From Profundicola sp048268105 (GTDB lineage: Bacteria; Bacteroidota; Bacteroidia; Flavobacteriales; Weeksellaceae), in assembly GCA_048268105.1 (NCBI GenBank), contig JBLWWH010000006.1, forward strand, positions 1 to 64,000: a DNA stretch of 64,000 bases, given 5' to 3'. The position numbers and the translations under genes are program-made. Shown piece by piece: positions 24,626 through 33,490 of this stretch (position 1 is the first letter of the stretch; the number at the start of each line of letters is the position of its first letter). The notes under the pieces were generated by a model. That model saw only the letters and a program-made list of their open reading frames with translations. It did no database searches and was not told where the DNA came from.

Positions 24626-25699
24626 ATGTATATAGAAAAAGTGAAAAGCTCTCGACTAACGCCTGAAAGTTTAGAAATCAAAACTTTTGGTAACACCTTT
24701 GCGGATCACATGTTGGTTTGCGAATATAAAGATGGCGTTTGGGGCGAGGCTAAAATTATTCCATTTCAAGAAATGAGTTTCTCTCCTGCTATGCAAGCAA
24801 TCCACTACGGACAAGCTTGTTTTGAAGGAATGAAAGCTTATAAAGATGAGAATGATGACGTATTTATGTTCCGCCCAGAAAAAAACTTCGAAAGAATCAA
24901 CAATTCTGCGATTCGTTTGAATATGCCTCCTGTTCCTAAAGATGTTTTCATGGATGGTTTAAAAGCTCTTTTAGATATAGATAGAGATTGGGTTCCGCCA
25001 ACTTATGGTATGGCTTTATACCTTAGACCATTTATTTTTGCTACTGAGCCAATGATTACCGCTAGATCTTCAGAAGAATTTATGTTCTGTGTGATTACTG
25101 CGGTTGCTCCTGATTACTATGCTAAACCATTACGCGTTAAGATTGCAGATAAATATTCTAGATCTGCGAACGGAGGTGTGGGGTATGCCAAAGCAGCTGG
25201 TAACTATGCAGCTTCTTTTTATCCTACGAAATTAGCAAGAGAAGAAGGCTTCGACCAAGTAATTTGGACAGACGCAAGTACGCATGAATATATTGAGGAG
25301 GCTGGTACTATGAATGTATTTGTTAGAATTAACGATACATTGATTACTGCGCCAATTTCAGAAAGAATCCTAAACGGGGTAACTCGTAATAGTCTTATCA
25401 ATATTGCTAAACATAATGGTTGGAAAGTTGAAGAAAGACCTATTAAAGTAAGCGAAATGAAAGCAGCACATAAAGATGGAAGCTTGAAAGAAGTATTCGG
25501 GTGTGGTACAGCGGTTGTATTAAATACATTCTCTGCTATTGGTTATCCAGACGAAACACTAGACTTAGCTGATATGCCAACGGAAGAGTCTTGGGGTAAA
25601 CAATTGAAAAAACAGTTGATGGACATCCAAAACAACAAATCTGAAGATCCATTTGGTTGGAGAATGAAAGTAGAAAAAAATTTAGTTAACACATTATAA
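24626..25699 (+). CDS. ilvE: Branched-chain amino acid aminotransferase
   Basis: The 357-residue fold-type IV PLP enzyme transaminates Leu, Ile and Val. It shows FSPAMQAIHYGQACFEGMKA near the N-terminus, FRPEKNFERINNSA, the PLP-lysine region GGVGYAKAAGNYAAS, the EAGTMNVF loop and KEVFGCGTAVVLN. Length matches the eukaryote-like BCAT group. The start at 24626 fits MYIEKVKSSRL and the promoter position. The thiolase starts 5 nt after the stop, so the two are co-transcribed, which may couple branched-chain catabolism to acyl-CoA turnover. Confidence 0.94.
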   Translation: MYIEKVKSSRLTPESLEIKTFGNTFADHMLVCEYKDGVWGEAKIIPFQEMSFSPAMQAIHYGQACFEGMKAYKDENDDVFMFRPEKNFERINNSAIRLNMPPVPKDVFMDGLKALLDIDRDWVPPTYGMALYLRPFIFATEPMITARSSEEFMFCVITAVAPDYYAKPLRVKIADKYSRSANGGVGYAKAAGNYAASFYPTKLAREEGFDQVIWTDASTHEYIEEAGTMNVFVRINDTLITAPISERILNGVTRNSLINIAKHNGWKVEERPIKVSEMKAAHKDGSLKEVFGCGTAVVLNTFSAIGYPDETLDLADMPTEESWGKQLKKQLMDIQNNKSEDPFGWRMKVEKNLVNTL

Positions 25700-25704
25700 T
25701 AATT

Positions 25705-26883
25705 ATGAAAGAAGTTTATATAGTATCAGCTGTTAGAACTCCAATCGGTAGTTTTTTAGGTGGTTTATCAACTGTTCCTGCTACCAAATTAGGTTCGATA
25801 GCTATTAAAGGTGCTTTAGATAAAATTGGTTTATCGGCAGATAAAGTAGAAGAAGTTTACATGGGTAACGTTCTTCAAGCTGGTGAAGGTCAGGCACCTG
25901 CACGTCAAGCAGCTTTAGGAGCAGGACTTCCAAACGATGTTCCATGTACTACGATTAACAAAGTTTGTGCATCTGGATTAAAAGCAGTTATGCAAGCAGC
26001 TCAAGCGATTAAAGCAGGAGATGCAGATGTGATTGTAGCTGGAGGAATGGAAAATATGTCGATGACTCCTTTCTATTCAATGACCGCTAGAACAGGTAAT
26101 AAATTCGGAAATACACAATTAATCGATGGTATCGTTAATGATGGTTTAACTGATGCATATGATAAAAATGTAATGGGAGTATGTGCAGATTTATGTGCAA
26201 CTGAGTATGACTTCTCGAGAGAAGAACAAGACAATTTTGCAATTGAATCCTATAACAGATCAACCAAAGCTTGGGCAGAAGGTAGATTCGATGAGGAAAT
26301 CGTTCCGGTTGAAGTACCACAGAGAAGAGGAGAACCTATTATTGTGAAAGAAGATGAGGAGTTCAAAAATATTAAATTAGACAGAGTGCCAAGTTTACGC
26401 CCAGCTTTTACGAAAGACGGAACTGTAACTGCGGCCAACGCATCTACGTTAAATGATGGAGCTTCTGCAGTTGTTTTAATGTCTAAAGAAAAAGCAGAAG
26501 AATTAAGTTTAAAGCCTTTAGCTAAAATTGTTGGATATGCAGATGCAGCTCACGAGCCAGAATGGTTTACAACGGCTCCAGCCAAAGCACTTCCTAAGGC
26601 AGTTGCTAAAGCAGGCCTAAAGATGACAGACGTTGATTACTTTGAGTTAAACGAAGCATTTGCAGTAGTAGGATTGGCGAATATTAAATTATTAGACCTA
26701 GATCCAGCTAAAGTTAACGTGAATGGAGGAGCGGTTTCATTAGGACATCCACTCGGAAATTCAGGATCTAGGATTTTGGTAACTTTAATTAATGTATTGA
26801 AGCAAAATGCGGGTAAATACGGAGGTATCGGAATTTGTAATGGTGGAGGTGGAGCCTCTTCTATGGTTATTGAGAATATGTAA
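25705..26883 (+). CDS. Acetyl-CoA C-acetyltransferase (thiolase)
   Basis: The 392-residue thiolase condenses or cleaves acetoacetyl-CoA. It shows SAVRTPIGSFLGGL at the N-terminus, the acyl-enzyme Cys in TINKVCASGLKAV (about residue 87), the NEAFAVV block, the His in SLGHPLGNSGSRI and the second catalytic Cys in CNGGGGASS. It is the degradative/biosynthetic acetyl-CoA type rather than the long-chain FadA type by overall pattern. A terminator follows at 26924. Confidence 0.94.
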   Translation: MKEVYIVSAVRTPIGSFLGGLSTVPATKLGSIAIKGALDKIGLSADKVEEVYMGNVLQAGEGQAPARQAALGAGLPNDVPCTTINKVCASGLKAVMQAAQAIKAGDADVIVAGGMENMSMTPFYSMTARTGNKFGNTQLIDGIVNDGLTDAYDKNVMGVCADLCATEYDFSREEQDNFAIESYNRSTKAWAEGRFDEEIVPVEVPQRRGEPIIVKEDEEFKNIKLDRVPSLRPAFTKDGTVTAANASTLNDGASAVVLMSKEKAEELSLKPLAKIVGYADAAHEPEWFTTAPAKALPKAVAKAGLKMTDVDYFELNEAFAVVGLANIKLLDLDPAKVNVNGGAVSLGHPLGNSGSRILVTLINVLKQNAGKYGGIGICNGGGGASSMVIENM

Positions 26884-26923
26884 TCCACATTCAAATTTGA
26901 TTCAGTATCTTTTTAAAAATTAT

Positions 26924-26950
26924 AAAGCGTTCAGAAATGAACGCTTTTTT
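26924..26950 (+). terminator. Intrinsic terminator after the thiolase gene
   Basis: AAAGCGTTCA pairs with TGAACGCTTT around GAAA and is followed by T residues. An ATG at 26937 lies inside this hairpin and is not a plausible start for the MscS gene. Confidence 0.85.
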
Positions 26951-26996
26951 TCTACTTCAATTCCTTATATTTAGCATTATTTTCGATTCAGAAACT

Positions 26997-27941
26997 ATGA
27001 ACTTATATAAAATCTTATTATTAATTCAGCAAGAGAAAGAAGATTCTGACTTGGGAAAGAATGTTGAAAAAGTTTCTGAAGGATTTAAGACTTCGTGGGA
27101 GAAAATGTGGGATAGAATATTCAGTTGGAAAGATTCTTTGATTGAATATCTCCCAGAAATAATTTTATCCTTGGTGGTTTTTACGCTCTGTTATATTTTG
27201 AGCATTTATACCAAACGATGGGTAAAGAAAATTCTCAACAAAGTCATTAAGCGCGCATCGATTCGATCTTTGGTAGCTAATGTAGTGTCCATCCTAATTA
27301 TTCTAACCGGGGTTGTGATTGCCATTAGCTTGTTGAACATGAGCAACTTGTTGAAAGGTATTTTAGCTGCCGGTGGTATTGCTGGTTTGGCAGTGGCACT
27401 TGCCTTTCAGGGAGCTTTGGCCAATACATTTTCGGGGGTCTTTATTTCCTTAAATGATATTATGAATGTGGGCGATTATGTGGAAACCAATGGATATGCC
27501 GGAACGATTGAAGAAATAACGCTTCGTAATACCCGAATTAGAGAGGTAGATAATAATATCGTGGTGATTCCAAATAAGATGATCATTGAGAGCCCATTTA
27601 AAAATTATGGATTAACGCCAAGAACTAGAACCAAAATTACCTGTGGAGTGCATTATGATAGTGATATGCGGATTGTTAAGAAATTAGCAACCGATGCGAT
27701 AACTAAACACTTCTTACAGTTAGATTATGAGCAGGTTGAATTTCATTGGCTTGAATTTGATGATAGCTCCATTAACTTTCAAATAAGGTTTTGGATTGCC
27801 TCCGAATCTTACCTGAATGTTTTAGAAGCGAGATCTGAAGCCATGATGGTCATCAAAGAGGTGTTCGATGAAAACTCTATTGGTATACCATTCCCAATTC
27901 GCACCTTGGAATGGGCGAATCCAAAAGATACTTTAAGCTAA
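26997..27941 (+). CDS. Small-conductance mechanosensitive channel, MscS family
   Basis: The 314-residue inner-membrane channel releases solutes on hypo-osmotic shock. It has an N-terminal polar stretch, three membrane helices (first near residues 54-70), and a pore helix rich in Gly/Ala (AAGGIAGLAVALAFQGALAN). The MscS beta domain follows with DIMNVGDYVETNGYAGTIEE and NNIVVIPNKMI, then a C-terminal alpha/beta domain. The start is placed at 26997 because the upstream ATG at 26937 lies in the terminator hairpin and would add a stray hydrophobic leader. Confidence 0.92.
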   Translation: MNLYKILLLIQQEKEDSDLGKNVEKVSEGFKTSWEKMWDRIFSWKDSLIEYLPEIILSLVVFTLCYILSIYTKRWVKKILNKVIKRASIRSLVANVVSILIILTGVVIAISLLNMSNLLKGILAAGGIAGLAVALAFQGALANTFSGVFISLNDIMNVGDYVETNGYAGTIEEITLRNTRIREVDNNIVVIPNKMIIESPFKNYGLTPRTRTKITCGVHYDSDMRIVKKLATDAITKHFLQLDYEQVEFHWLEFDDSSINFQIRFWIASESYLNVLEARSEAMMVIKEVFDENSIGIPFPIRTLEWANPKDTLS

Positions 27942-27954
27942 ATTATAGGTTGAT

Positions 27955-28497
27955 TTAAGTATAAAAGAAACTAAAGTTTACATTACCATATTTCTTATGT
28001 TCAGAGAATTTAGGATGTTCTTCGAAGCTAATGCCTTTTGGATGTTCTAAAATAAACATTCCATCTTCTTCGATATAGTCATTCTCAAAAACCAGAGATA
28101 CGATTTTATTATAATCTTCTTCTTCCAAATCATAAGGTGGATCAGCAAAGACTACATCATATTTATCGTGTAAACTACGTGTTAGGAATTGAAAAACATC
28201 ATGTTTGAATACTTCAATTTCCTTGGCTTCAATTTTTTCGATGCTTTGATTGATAAAGTCAACGCAAATTGGGTTTTGCTCAACAGCATCCACTTTAATA
28301 GCACCACGAGAAGCGAATTCCAAGCTTATGCTACCAATACCCGCAAACAGATCTAAGACCTTGATTTCATCTAGATATAGCTGGTGATTCAAAATATTGA
28401 ATAAAGCTTCTTTTGCAAAATCGGTGGTGGGTCTTGTTGGTAGGTTGTTGGGCGCGATAAAGCGTCTTCCTTTCCATTTTCCTGATATAATTCTCAT
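27955..28497 (-). CDS. rsmD: 16S rRNA (guanine966-N2)-methyltransferase
   Basis: The 180-residue enzyme methylates G966 of 16S rRNA with SAM. It starts with MRIISGKWKGRR, the family hallmark, then RPTTDFAKEALFNIL, the SAM motif LDLFAGIGSISLEFASRGA and the catalytic ADPPYD. Length is normal. It overlaps the DUF3822-like gene by 4 nt, so the two should be translationally coupled. Confidence 0.95.
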   Translation of the reverse strand: MRIISGKWKGRRFIAPNNLPTRPTTDFAKEALFNILNHQLYLDEIKVLDLFAGIGSISLEFASRGAIKVDAVEQNPICVDFINQSIEKIEAKEIEVFKHDVFQFLTRSLHDKYDVVFADPPYDLEEEDYNKIVSLVFENDYIEEDGMFILEHPKGISFEEHPKFSEHKKYGNVNFSFFYT

Positions 28498-29243
28498 GAT
28501 AAATTTTGTAGTTCGGTGTAATAAGATAATTCGGTGGTGTTGGATATTCCTGGCATAACATGACGAATAAAATTCATCATCATTTTTAAACTTGCATCCT
28601 CCAAATCTCCACCAAAATAATAGACTTCAAGTTCGTTGGGGTCGAGTTCGAGCTGTTTGAAACTATTCAGAATATAATATACTAAATCTTCTTTGGTTTC
28701 AATTTCAAAGATATTATAAAAATATAATCCTTTATTTTTAAAAGCTAAAAGTTCTAGTTGATTCGTGTGAATATTTAAAAATATTTGAGCCTTATCATCC
28801 TTTAATTCAAAACTATTGATGAAAAGAGCCGAAGCACTCTCTATTTTAGCACCTTTAAACTTTCTATCTATAATTTCTTTTAATTCTTGTGGATAAGCAT
28901 AAATTAATTCTGCATTATAATTCGAAAGCTTGGTAGTTTCAATACTATCCCCTTCATAAATTTCAGTATTAAATTCTAGCCATTTTTGAGCGTCTTGATC
29001 TTTCTCGAAATAGCTACGAGGAATAATATTGAATTGATCACCTAAATAAGCCAAATGAACCTGATCGTAATTTTGATTTAAATACAATTGTTGATCTAAC
29101 TTCTGATTCAGCAGGTCATAATAAGTATTCTCTTGAGAAGCTTTAAATCGGACTTTCTCGGTATGAATCAGCTCAGCGTCTTTTGCTACACAAAAAGAAA
29201 ATCCATCCCTCAAGAAAAGGATGGATAGTTTTTTAATTGCCAT
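28494..29243 (-). CDS. DUF3822-like protein, possible ASKHA/PilM-type fold
   Basis: This 249-residue soluble protein is the type found beside rsmD in many Bacteroidota and annotated DUF3822. The pattern of two similar halves, an N-terminal SILFLRDGFSFCVA strand pair and the later QIFLNIHTNQLELLAFKNKG followed by VYYFGGD, recalls the actin-like fold of PilM. That is my reading of the pattern and not an established function. It lies 7 nt after a gene for a single-span membrane protein and overlaps rsmD. Confidence 0.65.
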   Translation of the reverse strand: MAIKKLSILFLRDGFSFCVAKDAELIHTEKVRFKASQENTYYDLLNQKLDQQLYLNQNYDQVHLAYLGDQFNIIPRSYFEKDQDAQKWLEFNTEIYEGDSIETTKLSNYNAELIYAYPQELKEIIDRKFKGAKIESASALFINSFELKDDKAQIFLNIHTNQLELLAFKNKGLYFYNIFEIETKEDLVYYILNSFKQLELDPNELEVYYFGGDLEDASLKMMMNFIRHVMPGISNTTELSYYTELQNLS

Positions 29244-29250
29244 AATAGGA

Positions 29251-29940
29251 TTATTTGTTTAAACCAGATCGTTTATCCTTAATAATTCTATCAACTTCAG
29301 ATGACCAGTTTCCTTCTAGTGTTGGACGTCTGTCGCTACCCACTTGAATTTCATCGGCCTTAACTGCTGAAGTTTCGTCGTTCATTTCACGGTTGATGTA
29401 ATCATCTCCAAGACCTGCCAATACAGCTCTTTTGCTTACCGATGCTTTGAACAAGTGATCTCTTTGAACATTGGTGCTATCAGTTCCAACCACTCTATCA
29501 ACATAAGATGCATACATTTCGATTGGAATATTTTTTCCTTCAATTGGAACAAAACCAAAATTCTCTAGAGATCGATTTCCAAGAACTGAATCTTTAACGC
29601 TGGTCTGAGATACAATGGTGTCAATAACTGTGAAATTCTTCATCACGTCAATTCTTTTTCTTGCATCATAAACATAGCCAGAAGAATCTGTACGGTTAAT
29701 CATATAGATTTTACCATCGCTCAAGTATTGCTTAAGCGAGTCTAGATTGTCTGTATACTCACCTTTAAATACTCTATATAAACGTTGAGCATTCGCAACA
29801 TCTTGTAGTTGTTCCGCTGCAATAGCGTAACGCTCAAGCCTTTGTTGATTGAAATTCACCAATCCATCAACTGATCGGTAGATCATAAAAGATAAGAAAA
29901 GAGCTAAAACTAATAGAGCTATTTTTATAATGTTCTTCAT
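29251..29940 (-). CDS. Single-span membrane protein of unknown function
   Basis: I do not recognise a named family. The 229-residue protein has one N-terminal membrane helix (about residues 4-21), then a helical stretch ending in ANAQRLYRVFKGEYTDNLDS. Extracytoplasmic beta-rich sequence with INRTDSSGYVYDA and FVPIEGKNIPIEMYASYVD follows. The helix-plus-YxxxxGxYxxxLxxL layout resembles pseudopilin-like proteins, but no prepilin peptidase site is seen. It is 7 nt upstream of the DUF3822-like gene. The ATG at 29940 is chosen because a TATATTTG box (29959-29966) precedes it. Confidence 0.6.
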   Translation of the reverse strand: MKNIIKIALLVLALFLSFMIYRSVDGLVNFNQQRLERYAIAAEQLQDVANAQRLYRVFKGEYTDNLDSLKQYLSDGKIYMINRTDSSGYVYDARKRIDVMKNFTVIDTIVSQTSVKDSVLGNRSLENFGFVPIEGKNIPIEMYASYVDRVVGTDSTNVQRDHLFKASVSKRAVLAGLGDDYINREMNDETSAVKADEIQVGSDRRPTLEGNWSSEVDRIIKDKRSGLNK

Positions 29941-29958
29941 AGTACCTAAATTATTCAC

Positions 29959-29966
29959 CAAATATA
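29959..29966 (-). promoter_or_regulatory. TAnnTTTG -7 box for the 29940 to 27955 operon
   Basis: The minus strand reads TATATTTG 18 nt before the ATG at 29940. It would drive the membrane protein, the DUF3822-like gene and rsmD. Confidence 0.45.
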
Positions 29967-30053
29967 AATTAAATTTAAAAGAAACTTAAAATATTCTTTT
30001 AAAAAACTTTAATTTGCCTTCTTTAATTGTCTAATGTAAACAAATATAATCAA

Positions 30054-30794
30054 ATGAAAGTAGTCGCTGTTATTCCTGCACGTTTAGGTGCTACACGTTT
30101 TCCCGGCAAGTTATTGGAGAAGCTTGGCCAACACTCGGTGATTGCTACTACTTATTTGGCGGTGAAAAAATCTAATTTGTTTAATGAAGTGATTGTGGCA
30201 GCAGATCATCTAAAGATAATACAGGACATTGAAGGTGTTGGTGGTAAGGCGGTAATGACTTCGCCCCATCATGCGAGCGGAAGTGATAGAATTGCGGAAG
30301 TGATTCAAGATATGGACGTAGATGTGGTTGTAAATGTTCAAGGGGATGAGCCTTTTACAGCTACCGAAGCTCTAACATCCTTGATAAATGTTTTTAAAAA
30401 AGATGTAGACAAAAAGGTGGATGTAGTCACACTCATGGAGAAATTAGCGTCTGAAGAAGATGTTCAAAATCCTAACAACGTTAAAGTGGTTGTGGCGAAT
30501 AATATGGATGCGCTCTATTTTTCGCGCTCTGTTATTCCCTTTATTAGAGAAGAAAATACGTCGATAGAATATTATAAACATGTGGGTATTTATGCCTATC
30601 GCAAAAAGGCATTGCTTGATTTTACACGACTTGAACCAGGAACCTTAGAAAAGGCAGAGAAACTAGAGCAGTTACGTTATTTAGAAAATGGCTATCGCAT
30701 AAAAGTTGTGGAGACAGCTTATAAAACAATTGGCATAGACACGCCAGAGGATCTAGAAGAAGCACGTGATTATCTTGCAAACTTGGAACAATAG
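30054..30794 (+). CDS. kdsB: 3-deoxy-manno-octulosonate cytidylyltransferase
   Basis: The 246-residue enzyme activates KDO with CTP for lipid A-core synthesis. It shows VIPARLGATRFPGKLLEKLG (residues 7-26), the VVNVQGDEPF nucleotide-binding block, HVGIYAYRKKALLDF and LEKAEKLEQLRYLENGYRI. The ATG at 30054 fits the family start; an upstream TTG at 30027 is rejected. It implies a KDO-containing lipopolysaccharide. The LolA-like gene begins 33 nt after its stop. Confidence 0.96.
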   Translation: MKVVAVIPARLGATRFPGKLLEKLGQHSVIATTYLAVKKSNLFNEVIVAADHLKIIQDIEGVGGKAVMTSPHHASGSDRIAEVIQDMDVDVVVNVQGDEPFTATEALTSLINVFKKDVDKKVDVVTLMEKLASEEDVQNPNNVKVVVANNMDALYFSRSVIPFIREENTSIEYYKHVGIYAYRKKALLDFTRLEPGTLEKAEKLEQLRYLENGYRIKVVETAYKTIGIDTPEDLEEARDYLANLEQ

Positions 30795-30824
30795 TTGGAT
30801 ATTGACAAGCTTAATTTATATTTG
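30795..30824 (+). promoter_or_regulatory. Full -33/-7 promoter (TTG-N19-TAnnTTTG)
   Basis: TTG at 30795-30797 and TATATTTG at 30817-30824 are separated by exactly 19 nt, matching the Bacteroidota primary sigma consensus. The -7 box ends only 3 nt before the ATG at 30828, so a transcript from it would be leaderless or nearly so. Confidence 0.6.
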
Positions 30825-30827
30825 AAG

Positions 30828-31490
30828 ATGAATAAAATTTTCGCGTTATTTCTATGCATCAGTCTTGGGTTTTTAAACGCCCAAACTGCTGAGGAAATTA
30901 TTGACAAGCATTTAGAAGTTACAGGTGGAATAGACACTTGGAACCATTTAAATAGTATTATTATAGAAGGGCAGGTTTCGATCGATGTTAGCGATGTGGT
31001 GCAAATTAAAATAGAGCACGCAAGACCTTATTTCAAAAGAGTGAGTTATATTGTAGATGGCAAAGAAATGCTGAGTGAAGGTTTTGATGGAGAACAAGCC
31101 TATACTTACAATGAACTCGGCGGGAATTATAAGAAGTTAGCTAATTATCAGAAAGATGCTTTTGAAACTGATATATTAAATTATAAAAAGAAAGGTTTCA
31201 AACTGAGTTTAGAGGCGAATGAAAAATTAAACTCAAAGGATGTGTTTAAGGTTAAACTAACCAAGAACACCGTAGAGAATTATTATTGGTTCGATACTAA
31301 AAGCTTTCAGTTGTTGAAGGAGCAAAATGAATTAGAAACTGTATATTATTCAGATTTTAAGAAAGTTGGTAATTATACTTTTGCGCATAGAATGGAGGCT
31401 ACGCCAGTGGGTGGAAAGGAATATGTTGTGATTTTTAATAAGATTATTCCCAATGCGGCAATACCTGCAGAAAGGTTTATATTTAAATAG
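30828..31490 (+). CDS. Secreted LolA-like protein
   Basis: The 220-residue protein has a signal peptide (MNKIFALFLCISLGFLNAQ, cleavage near 19) and then TAEEIIDKHLEVTGGIDTWN, the usual start of flavobacterial outer-membrane lipoprotein-sorting (LolA-fold) proteins. The rest is beta-rich, with YYWFDTKSFQLLKEQ and YSDFKKVGNYTFAHRM, as expected for a half-barrel that holds a lipid or lipoprotein. It has no lipobox Cys and should be periplasmic. The ATG at 30828 is chosen over the TTG at 30795, which is part of a promoter. Confidence 0.75.
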   Translation: MNKIFALFLCISLGFLNAQTAEEIIDKHLEVTGGIDTWNHLNSIIIEGQVSIDVSDVVQIKIEHARPYFKRVSYIVDGKEMLSEGFDGEQAYTYNELGGNYKKLANYQKDAFETDILNYKKKGFKLSLEANEKLNSKDVFKVKLTKNTVENYYWFDTKSFQLLKEQNELETVYYSDFKKVGNYTFAHRMEATPVGGKEYVVIFNKIIPNAAIPAERFIFK

Positions 31491-31492
31491 TT

Positions 31493-31726
31493 TTGGATAA
31501 AAAAGTATTGCTCGATACCGTTAGTACTCCCATGCCTTTTGGTAAATATAAAGGCAAAATGATTTCGGATTTACCGATTTCTTATTTGGAATGGTTTCAG
31601 CGCAAAGGATTTCCTCCCGGAAAATTAGGCATGTTGATGTCTACGGTTTTTGAGATTAAAACCAACGGACTCGACGAGATACTCTATAAAATAAAACAAA
31701 TAGCTTCTAGCACAGGCCGAAACTGA
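31493..31726 (+). CDS. DUF3820 small protein
   Basis: The 77-residue protein contains the DUF3820 core MPFGKYKGKMISDLP, then YLEWFQRKGFPPGKLG. Its role is not established; the family has been linked in annotation to virulence regulation without a known activity. The start is a TTG (31493-31495), 2 nt after the stop of the LolA-like gene. No ATG lies between the in-frame TAA (31484) and this codon, and homologues carry residues before MPFGKY. An ATG at 31532 is the alternative. Confidence 0.75.
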   Translation: MDKKVLLDTVSTPMPFGKYKGKMISDLPISYLEWFQRKGFPPGKLGMLMSTVFEIKTNGLDEILYKIKQIASSTGRN

Positions 31727-31811
31727 TTTTAAAATCCGTAATTTTGTCAAAAATTCGTGTCCATGGCTTATGCCCATCACGATTTCAAAGCTATATTTAA
31801 ACACTACAATC

Positions 31812-32171
31812 ATGGAAAGCAATCGACTGAGTAAAGTAAATCAACTGATACAACAAGATATGGCCGATATCTTCAGACAATTGACTAGTAAAATTAGTCG
31901 TAATATGTTGATTACAGTTACTGAGGTTAGAACAACTTCAGATTTATCTATTTCTAAAGTTTATTTAAGTATTTTCCCAACCAACAATACCGATAAGGTA
32001 ATGGACTTTGTGAAGGAAAATCACACTTATATTAGAGGTGAATTAGGAAATCGTATTGGCAAACAAATGCGAATCGTTCCTGAGTTGCAATTCTTTGTAG
32101 ATGTTACCTTAGATAAAGCCGATGAAATTGACAGAGCTTTGAAAGGTAAAGGAGATAATCCAACATTATAA
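31812..32171 (+). CDS. rbfA: Ribosome-binding factor A
   Basis: The 119-residue KH-type protein matures the 5' end of 16S rRNA in 30S assembly. It shows NRLSKVNQLIQQDMADIFRQ at the N-terminus, the LITVTEVRTTSDLSISKVYL block and the RIVPELQFFVDVTLDKADEI block with the conserved PEL-F segment. The ATG at 31812 is preferred to 31770 by family fit. The LolC/E-like permease follows after 21 nt. Confidence 0.94.
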   Translation: MESNRLSKVNQLIQQDMADIFRQLTSKISRNMLITVTEVRTTSDLSISKVYLSIFPTNNTDKVMDFVKENHTYIRGELGNRIGKQMRIVPELQFFVDVTLDKADEIDRALKGKGDNPTL

Positions 32172-32192
32172 TTAGTTGATCTTAAATCATCA

Positions 32193-33401
32193 ATGAATTT
32201 ATTTCCCTTTAAACTTGCACGAAAGTATGTCTTCTCTGGTAAAAATGCCATTGAAGTAAATGTGATATCTTGGATTGCATTTTTAGCCTTGGGATTTGTC
32301 ACCGCATGCTTGTTTATTATCATGTCGGTTTTTACGGGATTAGAGAGCGTAAACCTACAATTTTACTCCAATATAAACCCTGAAATTGCCATTTCACCCG
32401 TCAAAGGAAAATCCATTCAATCTTCTGCAGAATTTGAAGCAAAATTAAATGAAATATTGGCTTTCGATGAGGTGGAAACGATTAGTAAAGTCATAGAAGA
32501 AAGGGCTTTTATTCGTTATAATAACAAGAATCATATAGTGACTCTAAAAGGAATCGACGAGAATTTCAATCAAATTTTTCGTTTAGATACCATGGTGAGG
32601 ATTGGAGATCCTTTAGGTAGAGAATACCTAGACGAGATTGTTATTGGGACAGAAGTTTCATCTCGATTATCTTTATTTACGGATCCTGATTTACCAGTGC
32701 AACTCTATGTTCCCAAACCAGGAAAGGGATTAATCAGTAATGAAGAAGATGCTGTAAACAAAGTCATGGCATTTTCGTCGGGTATATTTTTCATTAATGA
32801 TAAGTTTGCCAACTATGTTTTTTCTAATTTAGAACTTGCTCAAGCTTTGTTAAACTATAATGAAGCTCAGTTCTCTGGAATAGAAATTAAGGCGAACGCA
32901 GGTGATTTAAATAAACTTAAACGTAAGATTCAAAACATTGTCGGCGACGACTACCAGGTTAAAACGCGTCAGGAAATCGATGCTGCTTTCTTGAAAATGA
33001 TGAATACAGAAAACTTAATTATTTACTTGATTTGTTTTTTAATATTAATCATTGCTAGTTTTAATTTAGCTGGATCTATCGCTATTTTGATTTTAGACAA
33101 AGCACCGGAATCTAGAACTTTACATAGCATGGGATTCAATAATACGTCTTTGCGCAAAACCTATTTCTACACCGGAATGCTTATTACTTTATATGCGCTT
33201 ATTTTTGGATTGCTGGTAGGGAGTTTCTTTGCGTGGATGCAACATGAGTTTAGCCTTGTGATGGTGAGTTTTAACGTTCCGTTCCCCGTTAAGTTTACCA
33301 TTCAAAATTATCTTATTAGCATCATCAGCGTAATGGGAATCGGTTTATTGGTGTCTTGGTTTGTGAGCAGAAATGCCAAAATCAAGGATCAAACACATTA
33401 A
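32193..33401 (+). CDS. LolC/LolE-like ABC transporter permease
   Basis: The 402-residue inner-membrane protein has the LolC/E layout. The N-terminus FPFKLARKYVFSGKNAIEVN is followed by a first helix (about 24-48), a large periplasmic MacB-type domain to about 265, and three C-terminal helices in an FtsX domain. These proteins pull lipoproteins from the inner membrane and pass them to LolA. The ATPase LolD is not next to it. The secreted LolA-like protein lies 0.7 kb upstream, a suggestive but unproven link. Confidence 0.88.
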   Translation: MNLFPFKLARKYVFSGKNAIEVNVISWIAFLALGFVTACLFIIMSVFTGLESVNLQFYSNINPEIAISPVKGKSIQSSAEFEAKLNEILAFDEVETISKVIEERAFIRYNNKNHIVTLKGIDENFNQIFRLDTMVRIGDPLGREYLDEIVIGTEVSSRLSLFTDPDLPVQLYVPKPGKGLISNEEDAVNKVMAFSSGIFFINDKFANYVFSNLELAQALLNYNEAQFSGIEIKANAGDLNKLKRKIQNIVGDDYQVKTRQEIDAAFLKMMNTENLIIYLICFLILIIASFNLAGSIAILILDKAPESRTLHSMGFNNTSLRKTYFYTGMLITLYALIFGLLVGSFFAWMQHEFSLVMVSFNVPFPVKFTIQNYLISIISVMGIGLLVSWFVSRNAKIKDQTH

Positions 33402-33477
33402 TTAGTATTAAATTTTACTTATCCAATTCTTGCTAAGAAGATTATTGGATAAGATTTAATTTCAACAAAATATTATC

Positions 33478-33485
33478 TAACTTTG
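33478..33485 (+). promoter_or_regulatory. TAnnTTTG -7 box close to the 33491 start
   Basis: TAACTTTG ends 5 nt before the ATG at 33491, which would give an almost leaderless transcript. No -33 TTG at ideal spacing was found. Confidence 0.4.
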
Positions 33486-33490
33486 AATTT

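Noticed and set aside
26937..26996. Upstream ATG for the MscS gene
   Set aside because: It lies inside the terminator hairpin of the thiolase gene (26924-26947).
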